A program made the translations under genes and the position numbers. A DNA stretch of 64,000 nt, from NCBI GenBank assembly GCA_024685995.1, contig JAIBDY010000005.1, positions 1-64,000 on the forward strand, in the 5' to 3' direction. Positions 22,692 through 31,820 of the stretch are shown one piece after another. The notes beneath the pieces are model-generated. The model was given only the letters and a program-made list of their open reading frames with translations, had not been told where the DNA came from and made no database searches. How positions within the stretch are numbered: the first letter of the stretch is position 1; each line of letters begins with the position of its first letter. This DNA is from Piscirickettsiaceae bacterium (lineage in GTDB: Bacteria; Pseudomonadota; Gammaproteobacteria; Nitrosococcales; Methylophagaceae).

Positions 22692-23624
22692 ATGCTGGCG
22701 TTATTGGCGTCGCTGACTTTATTTTTTCTTGATTCTAGGTTGAATTATTTCGCTTCAATGCGGAGTAGCATGTCGGCGGCGATTTACCCTGTTCAATTAA
22801 TCGCCTCATTTCCCAGTGACTTCAGTACTTGGGCCAGTGATTATTTTCAAAGTCGTTCAGAATTAGAAGAGCAGACGAAAGCGCTTGAAGCGATGAATTT
22901 GCTAAATAGTGTACGGCTGCAAAAATTACAAGCCTTAGAACGCGAAAATATGCGTTTACATGAGTTGCTGGGATCTTCGTTTCGTCTGCCTGAGCGGGTA
23001 TTGGTCGCGGAACTATTGACGATAGATTCAGATCCGTTCTCCCAACAAATCGTGATTAATAAAGGGGAACGATATAATGTGTTCGAAGGGCAACCGGTTC
23101 TGGACGCGAAAGGTGTCATGGGCCAGGTGACAGCCGTTAGCCGGTTTTCGAGCCGTGTGATTTTACTGACTGACCCGAGTCATGGGATTCCTGTACAAGT
23201 GAACCGTAATGGCTTGCGGGCGGTGGCAACGGGTCGAGGTTTGGGCAAACCATTGCAGTTAGAACATTTACCGCATAATTCAGATGTTCGTGTGGGGGAT
23301 TTGTTGGTAACTTCAGGGCTGGGCGGGCGTTTCCCGGTGGGTTACCCTGTCGGCACGGTGAGGTCGATTGATCATCCACCGGGTAAAGCTTTTTCTGATA
23401 TTACCGTTGAACCTGCAGCGCATTTAGAAACCAGTCGTGAAGTGTTATTGGTCCTGCCAAAAATAGATGAGGTTGGTATTGGCACCAGAGATGAGATTGC
23501 AGAACAAACAGAACAAACAGAACAAACAGAACAAACAGAACAAACAGAACAAACAGAACAAACAGAACAAACAGAACAAACAGAACAAACAGAACAAAAC
23601 CTTGGCATTGAAGGGAGGGAATGA
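22692..23624 (+). CDS. mreC: Rod-shape-determining protein MreC with EQT-repeat tail
   Basis: This bitopic membrane protein links MreB to periplasmic wall synthases. The 310-residue frame begins in the membrane helix (MLALLASLTLFFLDSRL), followed by a coiled coil (about 55-95) and the MreC beta domains (LLTDPSHGIPVQVNRNGLRAVATGRG, GDLLVTSGLGGRFPVGYPVG). The normal cytoplasmic N-terminus is missing from this frame. A 19-codon frame just upstream (22633-22692, MGIRQSNRYLQIVL...) resembles that missing part and overlaps the start as TAATG. The C-terminus carries ten tandem Glu-Gln-Thr repeats. The stop overlaps mreD. Confidence 0.9.
   Translation: MLALLASLTLFFLDSRLNYFASMRSSMSAAIYPVQLIASFPSDFSTWASDYFQSRSELEEQTKALEAMNLLNSVRLQKLQALERENMRLHELLGSSFRLPERVLVAELLTIDSDPFSQQIVINKGERYNVFEGQPVLDAKGVMGQVTAVSRFSSRVILLTDPSHGIPVQVNRNGLRAVATGRGLGKPLQLEHLPHNSDVRVGDLLVTSGLGGRFPVGYPVGTVRSIDHPPGKAFSDITVEPAAHLETSREVLLVLPKIDEVGIGTRDEIAEQTEQTEQTEQTEQTEQTEQTEQTEQTEQTEQNLGIEGRE
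23502..23597 (+). repeat. 9-base tandem repeat in the mreC 3' end
   Basis: The unit GAACAAACA is repeated ten times without error from 23502 to 23591, followed by a partial copy. It codes for (Glu-Gln-Thr)10-Glu-Gln. Since the unit is three codons, gain or loss of copies keeps frame, so the tail length could vary between strains. Confidence 0.98.
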
Positions 23625-24103
23625 TGGCAAAAGTGGATCAATCTCAAGGTGGTATTATCATTATCATCACCCTTGTTCTGGCGATGGTGTTAATGTTGAT
23701 CCCTTTACCGGATAGCTTACGTTTTCTACGGCCCGAGTGGGTACTGCTGACTCTGATGTATTGGGCGATGGCCTTACCTCGCCGTGTTGGTGTGGGATAT
23801 GCTTGGTTAGTTGGTTTGTTTATGGATGTATTGATGGGGGGTATCTTAGGGATATTAGCTTTTTCTTATGCTTTAGTCGTCTACCTCGTTTTACACTTTC
23901 ATTTACAACTCAGACAGTTTCCACTTTGGCAACAAGCGTTGAGTTTGATGTCATTGATCTTATTGGTGCATGTGATGACGGTGTTAATGACACCGATTAT
24001 GACAGGCTGGCATGCTTGGTTACCTGCAGTTGTGAGTACCTTGCTATGGCCTATTATCTATGTGTTCTTACGCGCTGTTAGACGTACTTTTCATGTCAGT
24101 TAG
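23621..24103 (+). CDS. mreD: Rod-shape-determining protein MreD
   Basis: This 160-residue inner-membrane protein has about five helices. The motif LRPEWVLLTLMYWAMALPRRVGVGYAWLVGLFMDVLMGGILG is diagnostic of the family in its spacing (RPxW, then GLxxDVLxG). ATG at 23621 overlaps the mreC stop as ATGA, with GGGAGGGA upstream. A second ATG follows at 23624. It works with MreC in the elongasome. Confidence 0.95.
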   Translation: MMAKVDQSQGGIIIIITLVLAMVLMLIPLPDSLRFLRPEWVLLTLMYWAMALPRRVGVGYAWLVGLFMDVLMGGILGILAFSYALVVYLVLHFHLQLRQFPLWQQALSLMSLILLVHVMTVLMTPIMTGWHAWLPAVVSTLLWPIIYVFLRAVRRTFHVS

Positions 24104-24110
24104 TGTCTAA

Positions 24111-25964
24111 ATGTCGACGCGATATACCTTAAAAGATCATTTTAGAGAAAGTCGTTTAGTCAATGACCGCTTGATTTTTGCTGCTATCTTAGCGGGTATC
24201 CTATTCGCGATCATTATGACGCGATTGACCGTGTTGCAAGTCGTTGAACATGAGCACTTTACGGTTTTATCTAATAAGAACCGCATCGATATTGAACCTT
24301 TGTCACCTCAGCGTGGCTTAATTTATGATCGTAACGGTGTCGTGTTGGCAGAAAATATTCCAACATTTAGTTTAGAGTTGGTCCCCGAAAAAGTGACTTC
24401 GCTTGACGAAACGCTGGCCGCGTTAGCGACATTATTTATGTTGTCGAATGATGATGTTGCAGAAATAGAAGCAATAATTAAACAGCAGCGTCGATTTCGT
24501 CATGTCGTCATAAGAGAACGTTTAACAGAACAAGAAGTGGCTATTTTCTCTGCTAACCGGCATAAGTTTCCCGGTGTTGATGTGGTCGGCCGCTTGATTC
24601 GGCATTATCCGCATGGGGCATTATTTGCTCATACCGTCGGGTATGTGGGCCGCATCAATGAGCGAGATCAAAAAAATATTGATGAAAAAGCTTATAAAGG
24701 CACGTTGCAAATCGGAAAAACCGGTGTTGAAAAAGAATACGAAACCTTGTTGCATGGTCAGGTTGGTTATCAACAGGTTGAAACGAATGTGTCCGGGCGT
24801 GTTGTTCGTGAGTTGAGCAGTGAGCCATCGGTATCTGGCCAAGGCCTATTTTTGCATCTGGATATTAATATGCAACGCGTGGCGTCAGAAGCCTTGGGTG
24901 AATTTAATGGCGCGATTGTCGCTATGGAAGCTAAAACGGGCGGCATTTTAGCGATGGTCAGTAAACCGGATTTTAACCCTAACTCCTTTGTTTCAGGCAT
25001 CAGTACAACGGAATATGGGGCATTGCGAGATTCGCTTGATAGGCCTTTATTTGATCGGGCTTTACGAGGACATTATCCTCCCGGTTCGACGTTAAAACCT
25101 TTTGTTGCATTGGCGGGGCTAGAGCTGGGGATTCTTACGCCGCATAGCAAAACATTTTGCCCGGGTTGGTATACCTTGCCGGGTAAAGACCATCGTTATC
25201 GATGTTGGAAGTCGCATGGCCATGGACATGTTGATTTAAAACAATCCTTGGCACAATCTTGTGATGTCTATTTTTATGATTTAGCCAATAGCTTGGGTAT
25301 TGACCAATTGCATGGTTTTTTAGATTTCTTCGGCTTCGGTCGTCGAACAGGGGTTGATATACCGAGTGAAAGTAGCGGCTTATCACCTTCTAGCGAATGG
25401 AAAAGATCGGCACGAAATCAAGTGTGGTATCCAGGCGAGACATTGATTTCAGGTATCGGGCAAGGGTTTAATCAAACAACGCCTGTTCAGTTGGCTCAGG
25501 CAACCGCTATGTTAGCGATGCGTGGCGTACATGTCGGACCACAAGCGGCGAGGGCAATACGAGATAATGAAGCGGACGAGTTAACACTCTTACCGACCAA
25601 AACATCTGATAGTTTACCAATAGTCAACAATCAACATTGGGAAGCGGTCATCGATTCGATGGTCGAAGTTACTTCTGGTGAACGAGGTACGGCCCGTTCA
25701 GTAGGTGAGGGGCTACCGTTCAAAGTGGCAGGTAAAACCGGTACGGCCCAAGTGTTTGGCATCAAGCAAGATGAAAAATATGACGCAGAAACACTAGCTA
25801 AAAAATTACATGATCATGCCTTGTTTATCGCTTTTGCACCTGCGGACAACCCAGAATTGGTTGTCGTTGTGGTAGCGGAAAATGGCGGGAGCGGGAGTCG
25901 AATAGCGGCACCTATGGCTCGTCAAATGATTGATCAGTATTTTGGTATTGTCGCCGATGAATAG
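24111..25964 (+). CDS. mrdA: Penicillin-binding protein 2 (elongasome transpeptidase)
   Basis: This monofunctional class B PBP cross-links lateral-wall peptidoglycan. The 617-residue protein has one membrane helix (about 22-43), the pedestal domain (PQRGLIYDRNGVVLAENIPTF) and a transpeptidase domain. The active sites are Ser326 in PPGSTLKPF, SCD near 384, and KTGTAQ beginning at about residue 542. A HYPHGALFAHTVGYVGRI segment matches PBP2. It begins 7 bases after mreD and overlaps rodA by 8 bases. Confidence 0.97.
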   Translation: MSTRYTLKDHFRESRLVNDRLIFAAILAGILFAIIMTRLTVLQVVEHEHFTVLSNKNRIDIEPLSPQRGLIYDRNGVVLAENIPTFSLELVPEKVTSLDETLAALATLFMLSNDDVAEIEAIIKQQRRFRHVVIRERLTEQEVAIFSANRHKFPGVDVVGRLIRHYPHGALFAHTVGYVGRINERDQKNIDEKAYKGTLQIGKTGVEKEYETLLHGQVGYQQVETNVSGRVVRELSSEPSVSGQGLFLHLDINMQRVASEALGEFNGAIVAMEAKTGGILAMVSKPDFNPNSFVSGISTTEYGALRDSLDRPLFDRALRGHYPPGSTLKPFVALAGLELGILTPHSKTFCPGWYTLPGKDHRYRCWKSHGHGHVDLKQSLAQSCDVYFYDLANSLGIDQLHGFLDFFGFGRRTGVDIPSESSGLSPSSEWKRSARNQVWYPGETLISGIGQGFNQTTPVQLAQATAMLAMRGVHVGPQAARAIRDNEADELTLLPTKTSDSLPIVNNQHWEAVIDSMVEVTSGERGTARSVGEGLPFKVAGKTGTAQVFGIKQDEKYDAETLAKKLHDHALFIAFAPADNPELVVVVVAENGGSGSRIAAPMARQMIDQYFGIVADE

Positions 25965-27090
25965 TAATGTATTAATTGATAGAAGGAACCCGCAACGCTG
26001 GAGCCTCACGATGGCATTACGAACTATCCATGTTGATGCCATACTCTTGTTTGGTTTGCTTATCGTGTTGGGTGTTGGTTTGCTGGTTCTATATAGTGCG
26101 GGAGATCAAAATACCGGTTTACTGATAAGACAGTTGATCCGGATGGGTACCGCCTTTTTGGGGTTAATGGTGTTGGCCAATATTCATCCCGATCGTATGC
26201 GTGATTTAGCCTATTGGGTATATGGTGCGGGACTGGTTTTATTAATTGCCGTATTAGTTGTTGGTCATGAAGGTAAAGGTGCCCAGCGATGGTTAGATTT
26301 AGGATTTTTTCGCTTTCAGCCATCTGAATTAATGAAGATTGCTGTCCCACTATTGGTGGCAGCTTATCTGGCTGAGCGTCCTTTGCCGCCCACAGTATCA
26401 CGCTTAACAATCTGTTTAATGATGGTTTTGATTCCTGCTTTGCTGATTGCCAAACAACCGGACTTAGGAACGTCGATACTGATTGCGAGCTCGGGACTGA
26501 TCGTGATTTTTTTGGCGGGTATTTCGTGGCGTTTAATTTTCGGTTTTTTGGTCACAGCAGCGTCCGCCTTACCTGTTTTATGGTATGTGATGCATGACTA
26601 CCAAAAACAGCGCGTATTGACTTTTTTGAATCCAGAAAGCGATCCTTTAGGCGCAGGCTACCATATCATTCAGTCTAAGATTGCTATCGGGTCTGGAGGG
26701 GTGTTTGGTCGTGGCTGGCTAGAGGGAACCCAATCTCAACTGGCTTTTTTACCAGAACGCTCGACTGATTTTATTTTTTCAGTGATTGCTGAAGAATTTG
26801 GCCTTGTCGGGGTGGGGATGTTGTTATTATTGTATTTAATCATTGCGGGCCGTGGTTTATATATTGCGAGCCAAGCACAGACCAGTTTTGCGCGATTACT
26901 CGCTGGGAGTATTTCACTGACTTTTCTTGTCTACGTACTCGTTAACGTCGGGATGGTAACAGGCTTATTGCCTGTGGTGGGCGTACCATTGCCGTTAGTT
27001 AGTTATGGTGGCACCTCAATGGTGACGTTATTAGCTGGCTTCGGTATCCTGATGTCTATTCATACTCACAGAAGGATGATGTCACCTTGA
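25957..27090 (+). CDS. rodA: Peptidoglycan glycosyltransferase RodA
   Basis: This SEDS-family lipid II polymerase is the partner of PBP2. I take the ATG at 25957 (377 residues); it overlaps the mrdA stop. The protein has about ten membrane helices. It contains the SEDS motifs KGAQRWLDLGFFRFQPSELMKI, KQPDLGTSI (including the catalytic Asp region) and PLPLVSYGGTSMVT. The last codons overlap mltB as TTGA. Confidence 0.96.
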   Translation: MNSNVLIDRRNPQRWSLTMALRTIHVDAILLFGLLIVLGVGLLVLYSAGDQNTGLLIRQLIRMGTAFLGLMVLANIHPDRMRDLAYWVYGAGLVLLIAVLVVGHEGKGAQRWLDLGFFRFQPSELMKIAVPLLVAAYLAERPLPPTVSRLTICLMMVLIPALLIAKQPDLGTSILIASSGLIVIFLAGISWRLIFGFLVTAASALPVLWYVMHDYQKQRVLTFLNPESDPLGAGYHIIQSKIAIGSGGVFGRGWLEGTQSQLAFLPERSTDFIFSVIAEEFGLVGVGMLLLLYLIIAGRGLYIASQAQTSFARLLAGSISLTFLVYVLVNVGMVTGLLPVVGVPLPLVSYGGTSMVTLLAGFGILMSIHTHRRMMSP

Positions 27091-28061
27091 AACCATTAAT
27101 ATTGTTTGCCGTTTTATCGATTACATTCTCACCAGTAACGTATGCCAATACTGACTTACCTGGTTTATCGTCATTTATTGATGAGATGCATGATGAGCAT
27201 GGTTTTGATAAAGCTGAGTTAGCTAAGACTTTTGAGCAGGTGGAGGTGAAAGACGCGATTTTAAAAGCGATTGCGAGACCGGCCGAGAAAAGTAAACCTT
27301 GGTATGATTATCGTGAGATTTTCCTGACCGATAAACGAATTAAGGGTGGCGTCGCCTTTTGGCAGGACAATGCCGTTGCATTAGCTAAAGCAGAACAGCA
27401 GTATGGCGTTCCTGCTGAAATTATTATTGCAATTCTCGGTGTTGAAACTAGTTATGGTGGCAATGTGGGCAGTTACCGTGTAGTTGATGCACTCTCGACA
27501 TTGGCCTTTCGTTACCCGCCTAGAAGTCCTTTCTTTCGCAGTGAGCTCATGCACTTCTTGTCTTTGACGCGTGAAGAAGGTATGCCGATACTTGATCCCA
27601 TAGGCTCTTATGCTGGTGCGATGGGCTTGGGACAGTTTATGCCAAGTAGTTACCGTGCTTATGCGGTGGATTTTGATGGTGATGGCAAGCGCGATATTTG
27701 GACGAACCCGACCGATGCCATAGGTAGCATTGCGAATTACTTGAGCCGTCATGGCTGGATTGCGGGCGAGAGTATTGCACATAAAACGACAGTGATGGGC
27801 GATGTGCCCGTTGCCTTATTAGAGAAAGGCACCAAACCGAGTATTAACCGTGAACAATTACATGATGTGGGCGTGCCGACGGTACAGCTTCCTGCGGGTG
27901 CTGATCAGTTAGCATTGATTTCTTTAACGCAGAAAGCGGGTGAAGAATATTGGTTGACGCGTCAAAACTTCTACAGCATTACCCGTTATAATCATAGTCA
28001 GATGTATGCCATGGCGGTAACGCAACTAGCTGAGGCCATTCGCCAACAAATTGAACCGTGA
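27087..28061 (+). CDS. mltB: Lytic murein transglycosylase B
   Basis: The start is TTG at 27087, overlapping the rodA TGA, because the reading gives a proper signal peptide (MKPLILFAVLSITFSPVTYA). The 324-residue protein cleaves glycan strands with formation of 1,6-anhydro-MurNAc. The catalytic Glu is in ILGVETSYGGNVGSYRV, and the later AGAMGLGQFMPSSYRAYAVDFDGDGKRDIW block is intact. I see no lipobox Cys, so it is probably a soluble periplasmic form. It overlaps rlpA. Confidence 0.93.
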   Translation: MKPLILFAVLSITFSPVTYANTDLPGLSSFIDEMHDEHGFDKAELAKTFEQVEVKDAILKAIARPAEKSKPWYDYREIFLTDKRIKGGVAFWQDNAVALAKAEQQYGVPAEIIIAILGVETSYGGNVGSYRVVDALSTLAFRYPPRSPFFRSELMHFLSLTREEGMPILDPIGSYAGAMGLGQFMPSSYRAYAVDFDGDGKRDIWTNPTDAIGSIANYLSRHGWIAGESIAHKTTVMGDVPVALLEKGTKPSINREQLHDVGVPTVQLPAGADQLALISLTQKAGEEYWLTRQNFYSITRYNHSQMYAMAVTQLAEAIRQQIEP

Positions 28062-28912
28062 TGATGACATTCAAGAACATAAAGCAAGGTTTCGTTATTG
28101 CCGGCTTAATGCTGTTAGCGGCTTGTGGCGGTAGTGTGTTTGAAAAAGGGGATAGTGCCCCGCGTAACCCACCTGACTTGTCGAGTATTCCAGATGCGGT
28201 GCCGAAAGCCGAACGAATAAGACCACAAAATCAAAAAAGCTATGTCGTCTTTGGCAGACGTTATTATCCGATGCCAACTAATGCGGGTTATCGGGAAAAA
28301 GGCATTGCATCTTGGTATGGTAAAAAGTTTCATGGACGTGATACGGCGACCGGTGAGCCTTATGATATGTACCGCATGACCGCGGCTCACAAAACCTTGC
28401 CTTTACCGAGTTATGCTGAGGTGACCAACTTAGCTAATGGTCGTAAAATTGTGGTAAGAGTGAATGATAGAGGGCCTTTCCACGGTGGTCGTATTATCGA
28501 TCTGTCGTACGCTGCCGCAACGAAATTAGGCATCATCGGCCGTGGTACTGGGCAGGTCGAGGTGAAAGCGATCAATGCCACCGATTACACTGTCACTCAA
28601 TCACGGCCTCAACCGCCTGCGGCGGCTGTCAAGGTCGCAGCCACGGGTCAAACTGGCTATGATGCGCAAAGAATAGGACCAGGTGTGTATTTGCAAGTGG
28701 GGACTTTTAGCTCTATCGGCCGGGCCGAAGATCTTAAAGATAAGTTGGCAGGACACCTTGATGAAACGGTGTTTCTGATGCCAGTATATCGCCCTCAAGG
28801 CGCATTATATCGTGTTAGAGTAGGGCCTTTAGTGAGTGTCGAAGCCAGTGAAGCGATGGCGGCAAAATTGAAATCGATCGGTGTGGCCGACAGCCATGCT
28901 GTGGTTGAATAA
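28058..28912 (+). CDS. rlpA: Septal-ring lytic transglycosylase RlpA, lipoprotein
   Basis: The frame opens GTG-ATG-ATG at 28058; the ATG at 28061 or 28064 is more likely used. It is a lipoprotein, with lipobox LLAACG near residue 20-25. A double-psi beta-barrel domain (IASWYGKKFHGRDTATGEPYDMYRMTAAHKTLPLPS, VRVNDRGPFHGGRIIDLSYAAA) gives transglycosylase activity in characterised homologues. The C-terminal SPOR domain (YLQVGTFSSIGRAEDL, YRVRVGPL) binds denuded glycan strands at the septum. Confidence 0.94.
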   Translation: MMMTFKNIKQGFVIAGLMLLAACGGSVFEKGDSAPRNPPDLSSIPDAVPKAERIRPQNQKSYVVFGRRYYPMPTNAGYREKGIASWYGKKFHGRDTATGEPYDMYRMTAAHKTLPLPSYAEVTNLANGRKIVVRVNDRGPFHGGRIIDLSYAAATKLGIIGRGTGQVEVKAINATDYTVTQSRPQPPAAAVKVAATGQTGYDAQRIGPGVYLQVGTFSSIGRAEDLKDKLAGHLDETVFLMPVYRPQGALYRVRVGPLVSVEASEAMAAKLKSIGVADSHAVVE

Positions 28913-28933
28913 TTTATTTTTAGAGAATATTGA

Positions 28934-30079
28934 ATGTTAAAAACAGTACAAAGTCTTTTATTGCTTGGTTTAGCTTTAGTCAGTATGGCGTCGCATGCAG
29001 CCATCACACCGACGCCTAAGGCACCAGATGTCGCAGCGAAGTCTTATATTTTGCAAGACTTTGCCAGTGGCGAAGTGATTGCTGCATTGAATGCCGAACA
29101 GCGGCTACCGCCAGCGAGTATTACAAAGTTGATGACCGCGTATGTGGTGTCACATGAATTAGCGTCAGGTAATATTGCACTAGACGATAAAGTGCTGATA
29201 AGCGAGAAAGCCTGGCGAATGGTAGGGTCGCGTAGCTTTATCGAAGTCAATAGTAAAGTGACGGTTGAAGTGTTACTTCGGGGTATGATTATACAATCAG
29301 GTAATGATGCTGCCGTGGCCTTAGCTGAGCATATCGCGGGTAGTGAAGACACATTTGCCCAGATGATGAATCAATATGCCCAACAACTGGGTATGCTTGA
29401 TACTAATTATCAAAATGCGACAGGTTTGCCTGATGCTGAACATTACACAACGGCAAAAGATATTGCGATATTATCCGCGGCGGTGATTAGAGACTTTCCC
29501 GATCATTATGCTTGGTATGCTGAAAAAGAGTTTACCTATAATGGCATTACGCAACATAACCGAAATAAATTATTGTGGCGGGATAAAAGTGTTGATGGTT
29601 TAAAAACGGGTCATACAGAAGAAGCGGGTTATTGTTTAGCAGCATCAGCAGAGCGTAGTGGTATGCGTTTAGTCTCCGTTGTATTGGGTACCCGTAGTGA
29701 AAATGCACGGGCTCAAGAGATACAAAAGTTATTCAATTATGGTTTTCGCTTTTTTGAAACCCATGAGCTTTATCAAGTCGGACAACAAGTTACGGAAAGT
29801 AAGGTTTGGAAAGGGACGGGTAATGTAGTCGGTATAGGCTTATCTGAGCCGATGGCAGTTACGGTGCCTAGAGGACGTTATAAAGAGTTAGTCGCGACCA
29901 CGCATATTCAACAACCTGTGATAGCGCCGATCACTAGCGGTCAAGTCCTCGGTACAATTGATATCCATTTAGCGGGGGAACTAGTGGCGACGCAGAGCCT
30001 CGTGGCATTAGCCCCCGTCACACAAGGTAGCTGGTGGCGCCGGTTATTAGATACCTTGTTGTTGTTGATTTGGGGCTAA
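28934..30079 (+). CDS. dacA: D-alanyl-D-alanine carboxypeptidase (PBP5/6 type)
   Basis: This periplasmic enzyme trims the terminal D-Ala from wall pentapeptides. The 381-residue protein has a signal peptide (cleavage after SHA, about 20-22). The three penicilloyl-serine motifs are Ser62-x-x-Lys65 (PPASITKLMTAY), Ser122-Gly-Asn124 and Lys224-Thr-Gly (DGLKTGHTEEAGY). A beta-rich C-terminal domain and an amphipathic end (WWRRLLDTLLLLIWG) fit membrane-surface anchoring. It is followed 3 bases later by an aminotransferase that makes D-Ala or D-Glu. Confidence 0.96.
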   Translation: MLKTVQSLLLLGLALVSMASHAAITPTPKAPDVAAKSYILQDFASGEVIAALNAEQRLPPASITKLMTAYVVSHELASGNIALDDKVLISEKAWRMVGSRSFIEVNSKVTVEVLLRGMIIQSGNDAAVALAEHIAGSEDTFAQMMNQYAQQLGMLDTNYQNATGLPDAEHYTTAKDIAILSAAVIRDFPDHYAWYAEKEFTYNGITQHNRNKLLWRDKSVDGLKTGHTEEAGYCLAASAERSGMRLVSVVLGTRSENARAQEIQKLFNYGFRFFETHELYQVGQQVTESKVWKGTGNVVGIGLSEPMAVTVPRGRYKELVATTHIQQPVIAPITSGQVLGTIDIHLAGELVATQSLVALAPVTQGSWWRRLLDTLLLLIWG

Positions 30080-30082
30080 GTC

Positions 30083-30937
30083 GTGAACGATGTGTTTTTG
30101 AATGGCGATTTTCTCGCGGCAGATCAAGCCAAAGTGTCGGTATTTGACCGCGGATTTTTGTTGGGCGACGGCGTCTATGAAGTCATTCCTGTCTACGCCG
30201 GACACTGTTTTCAACTCGCGGGCCACTTTCAACGACTACAAAATAGTCTTGATGGTGTGAAGATGACGAATCCCTATTCCATTGCGCAGTGGCAGTCGCT
30301 TTGTGAGGAATTGGTGGCTCGTAATGGCGGCGGCGATCAGGCATTGTATCTTCAAGTTACGCGTGGGGTAGCACCACGAGATCATGTCTTTCCTGACAAT
30401 ACGACACCGACTGTGTTTGCAATGAGTAACCCAATGCAGCCCGTGCCCGAGAAGTATAAGCAACAAGGGATCTCGGCGATAACGGTTTTGGATACGCGAT
30501 GGCAAAAATGTCATATCAAAGCAATTACTTTATTGCCCAATAGTTTATTAAAACAACAGGCCAAAGAGGCGGGTGCGGATGAAGCCTTGCTGATTCGTGA
30601 TGGTTATTTAACAGAAGGCTCCGCTAGCAATGCTTATGCGGTTATTGATGAGGTCATTTATACAGCGCCAAAAGATGAAAAAGTGTTGCCAGGGATTACT
30701 CGGGATGTTGTTTTGGCGATTGCGAAGAAAGCTGGCATGCCTTTGGTAGAAGAAGCCGTGGCGGAATCGTCATTAGCATCCGCGGACGAGCTTTGGGTGA
30801 GTAGCTCAACCAAAGAGGTGCTGCCCATCACACAATTAAATGGTGTTCCGGTCGGCCAAGGCGTACCTGGGCCGGTTTGGCGACAAATGGATGTTCTTTA
30901 TCAACAAGTTAAATATGAGGGTCGAGACGATGGTTGA
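30083..30937 (+). CDS. dat: D-alanine (D-amino acid) transaminase
   Basis: This fold-type IV, PLP-dependent aminotransferase interconverts D-Ala and D-Glu. The start is GTG at 30083. The 284-residue protein shows SVFDRGFLLGDGVYEVIPVY at its N-terminus, the catalytic Lys in the HIKAITLLPNSLLKQ region, and LTEGSASNAYAV, all typical of the D-amino acid branch rather than branched-chain transaminases. Its place between dacA and ybeD-lipB is common in gammaproteobacteria. It probably supplies D-amino acids for the wall. Confidence 0.88.
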   Translation: MNDVFLNGDFLAADQAKVSVFDRGFLLGDGVYEVIPVYAGHCFQLAGHFQRLQNSLDGVKMTNPYSIAQWQSLCEELVARNGGGDQALYLQVTRGVAPRDHVFPDNTTPTVFAMSNPMQPVPEKYKQQGISAITVLDTRWQKCHIKAITLLPNSLLKQQAKEAGADEALLIRDGYLTEGSASNAYAVIDEVIYTAPKDEKVLPGITRDVVLAIAKKAGMPLVEEAVAESSLASADELWVSSSTKEVLPITQLNGVPVGQGVPGPVWRQMDVLYQQVKYEGRDDG

Positions 30938-31199
30938 ACCTAGAGAGACCTTAATTGAATTCCCTTGTGACTTTGATATTAAAGCGATGGGAGAAACCAG
31001 TGCTGAATTCGATGCCACAGTGGTGAGTATTATTCGTGAACACGTAGAGGATATTCATGAAGGTGCGATTGCGACAAAACAGAGTTCGGGTGGCAAGTTT
31101 ACTTCGGTGACCGTTACGGTTTATGTCACGAGTCAAGTGCAATTGGATACGATTTATCAAGCTTTAAGCAGTCACGACTTGGTTAAATACGTACTGTAA
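30930..31199 (+). CDS. ybeD: YbeD/DUF493 family protein
   Basis: This 89-residue ACT-like small protein starts at 30930 with GAGG upstream, overlapping the end of dat; an ATG at 30915 is possible. The family pattern ETLIEFPCDFDIKAMG and SSGGKFTSVTVTVYVTSQVQLDTIYQAL is clear. YbeD genes sit between dacA and lipB across gammaproteobacteria. A regulatory role in lipoate synthesis is suspected from context, not shown. Confidence 0.92.
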   Translation: MVEPRETLIEFPCDFDIKAMGETSAEFDATVVSIIREHVEDIHEGAIATKQSSGGKFTSVTVTVYVTSQVQLDTIYQALSSHDLVKYVL

Positions 31200-31207
31200 G
31201 CCTCGGC

Positions 31208-31804
31208 ATGATTGTTAAAAATTTAGGCTTGGTTGACTATGCGTCCACTTGTCAGTCCATGCAAGATTTCACGGCGCAAAGACAAGCAGACACTGAAGAC
31301 GAATTATGGTTGTTGGAGCACACTCCAGTATTTAGTCAAGGTAGCAATGGCAAAGCGGAGCATCTTTTAAATGTTGGTCAGATTCCGGTGGTGCAGTCAG
31401 ATCGGGGTGGTCAAGTGACGTATCATGGTCCCGGTCAGTTGATTGCTTATACCTTGTTTGATTTAAAGCGTTATGGTATCGGCGTCCGAGAGATGGTGGC
31501 ACGGCTGGAAAAAAGTGTGATCAACGTTTTAGCTGATCAGGGGCTGGCCGCTTATTCAGATCGTGATGCGCCGGGCGTCTATATTGCGGGTGATAAAATT
31601 GCCTCTTTGGGCTTAAGGGTGAAACGCGGCGCCTGTTATCATGGTATCAGTGTCAATGTTGATATGGACTTGTCTCCTTTTCTGGCGATTAACCCTTGCG
31701 GCTATCAAGGTATGAAAATGGTCGACTTGAAGCAATTAGGTTGCGATCTAAGCATGGCGGAAGTCAAGCAGCAGTTTGTGAAAGCGTTGACGGCGCAAAT
31801 GTAA
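31208..31804 (+). CDS. lipB: Octanoyl-[acyl-carrier-protein]:protein N-octanoyltransferase
   Basis: This enzyme transfers octanoate from ACP to lipoyl domains, the first step of lipoate synthesis. The 198-residue protein has LLEHTPVFSQGSNGK, the RGGQVTYHGPGQLIAY motif, the Lys in DKIASLGLRVKRG, and a conserved Cys in NPCGYQGMKM. It starts 8 bases after ybeD and is followed 16 bases later by lipA. Confidence 0.96.
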   Translation: MIVKNLGLVDYASTCQSMQDFTAQRQADTEDELWLLEHTPVFSQGSNGKAEHLLNVGQIPVVQSDRGGQVTYHGPGQLIAYTLFDLKRYGIGVREMVARLEKSVINVLADQGLAAYSDRDAPGVYIAGDKIASLGLRVKRGACYHGISVNVDMDLSPFLAINPCGYQGMKMVDLKQLGCDLSMAEVKQQFVKALTAQM

Positions 31805-31820
31805 TTTTGAAGGTTTTTGA

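Noticed and set aside
23372-23647. Minus-strand frames rich in Cys-Ser-Val or Phe-Cys-Leu repeats
   Set aside because: They are the reverse translations of the 9-base repeat in mreC; no start signals or family likeness.
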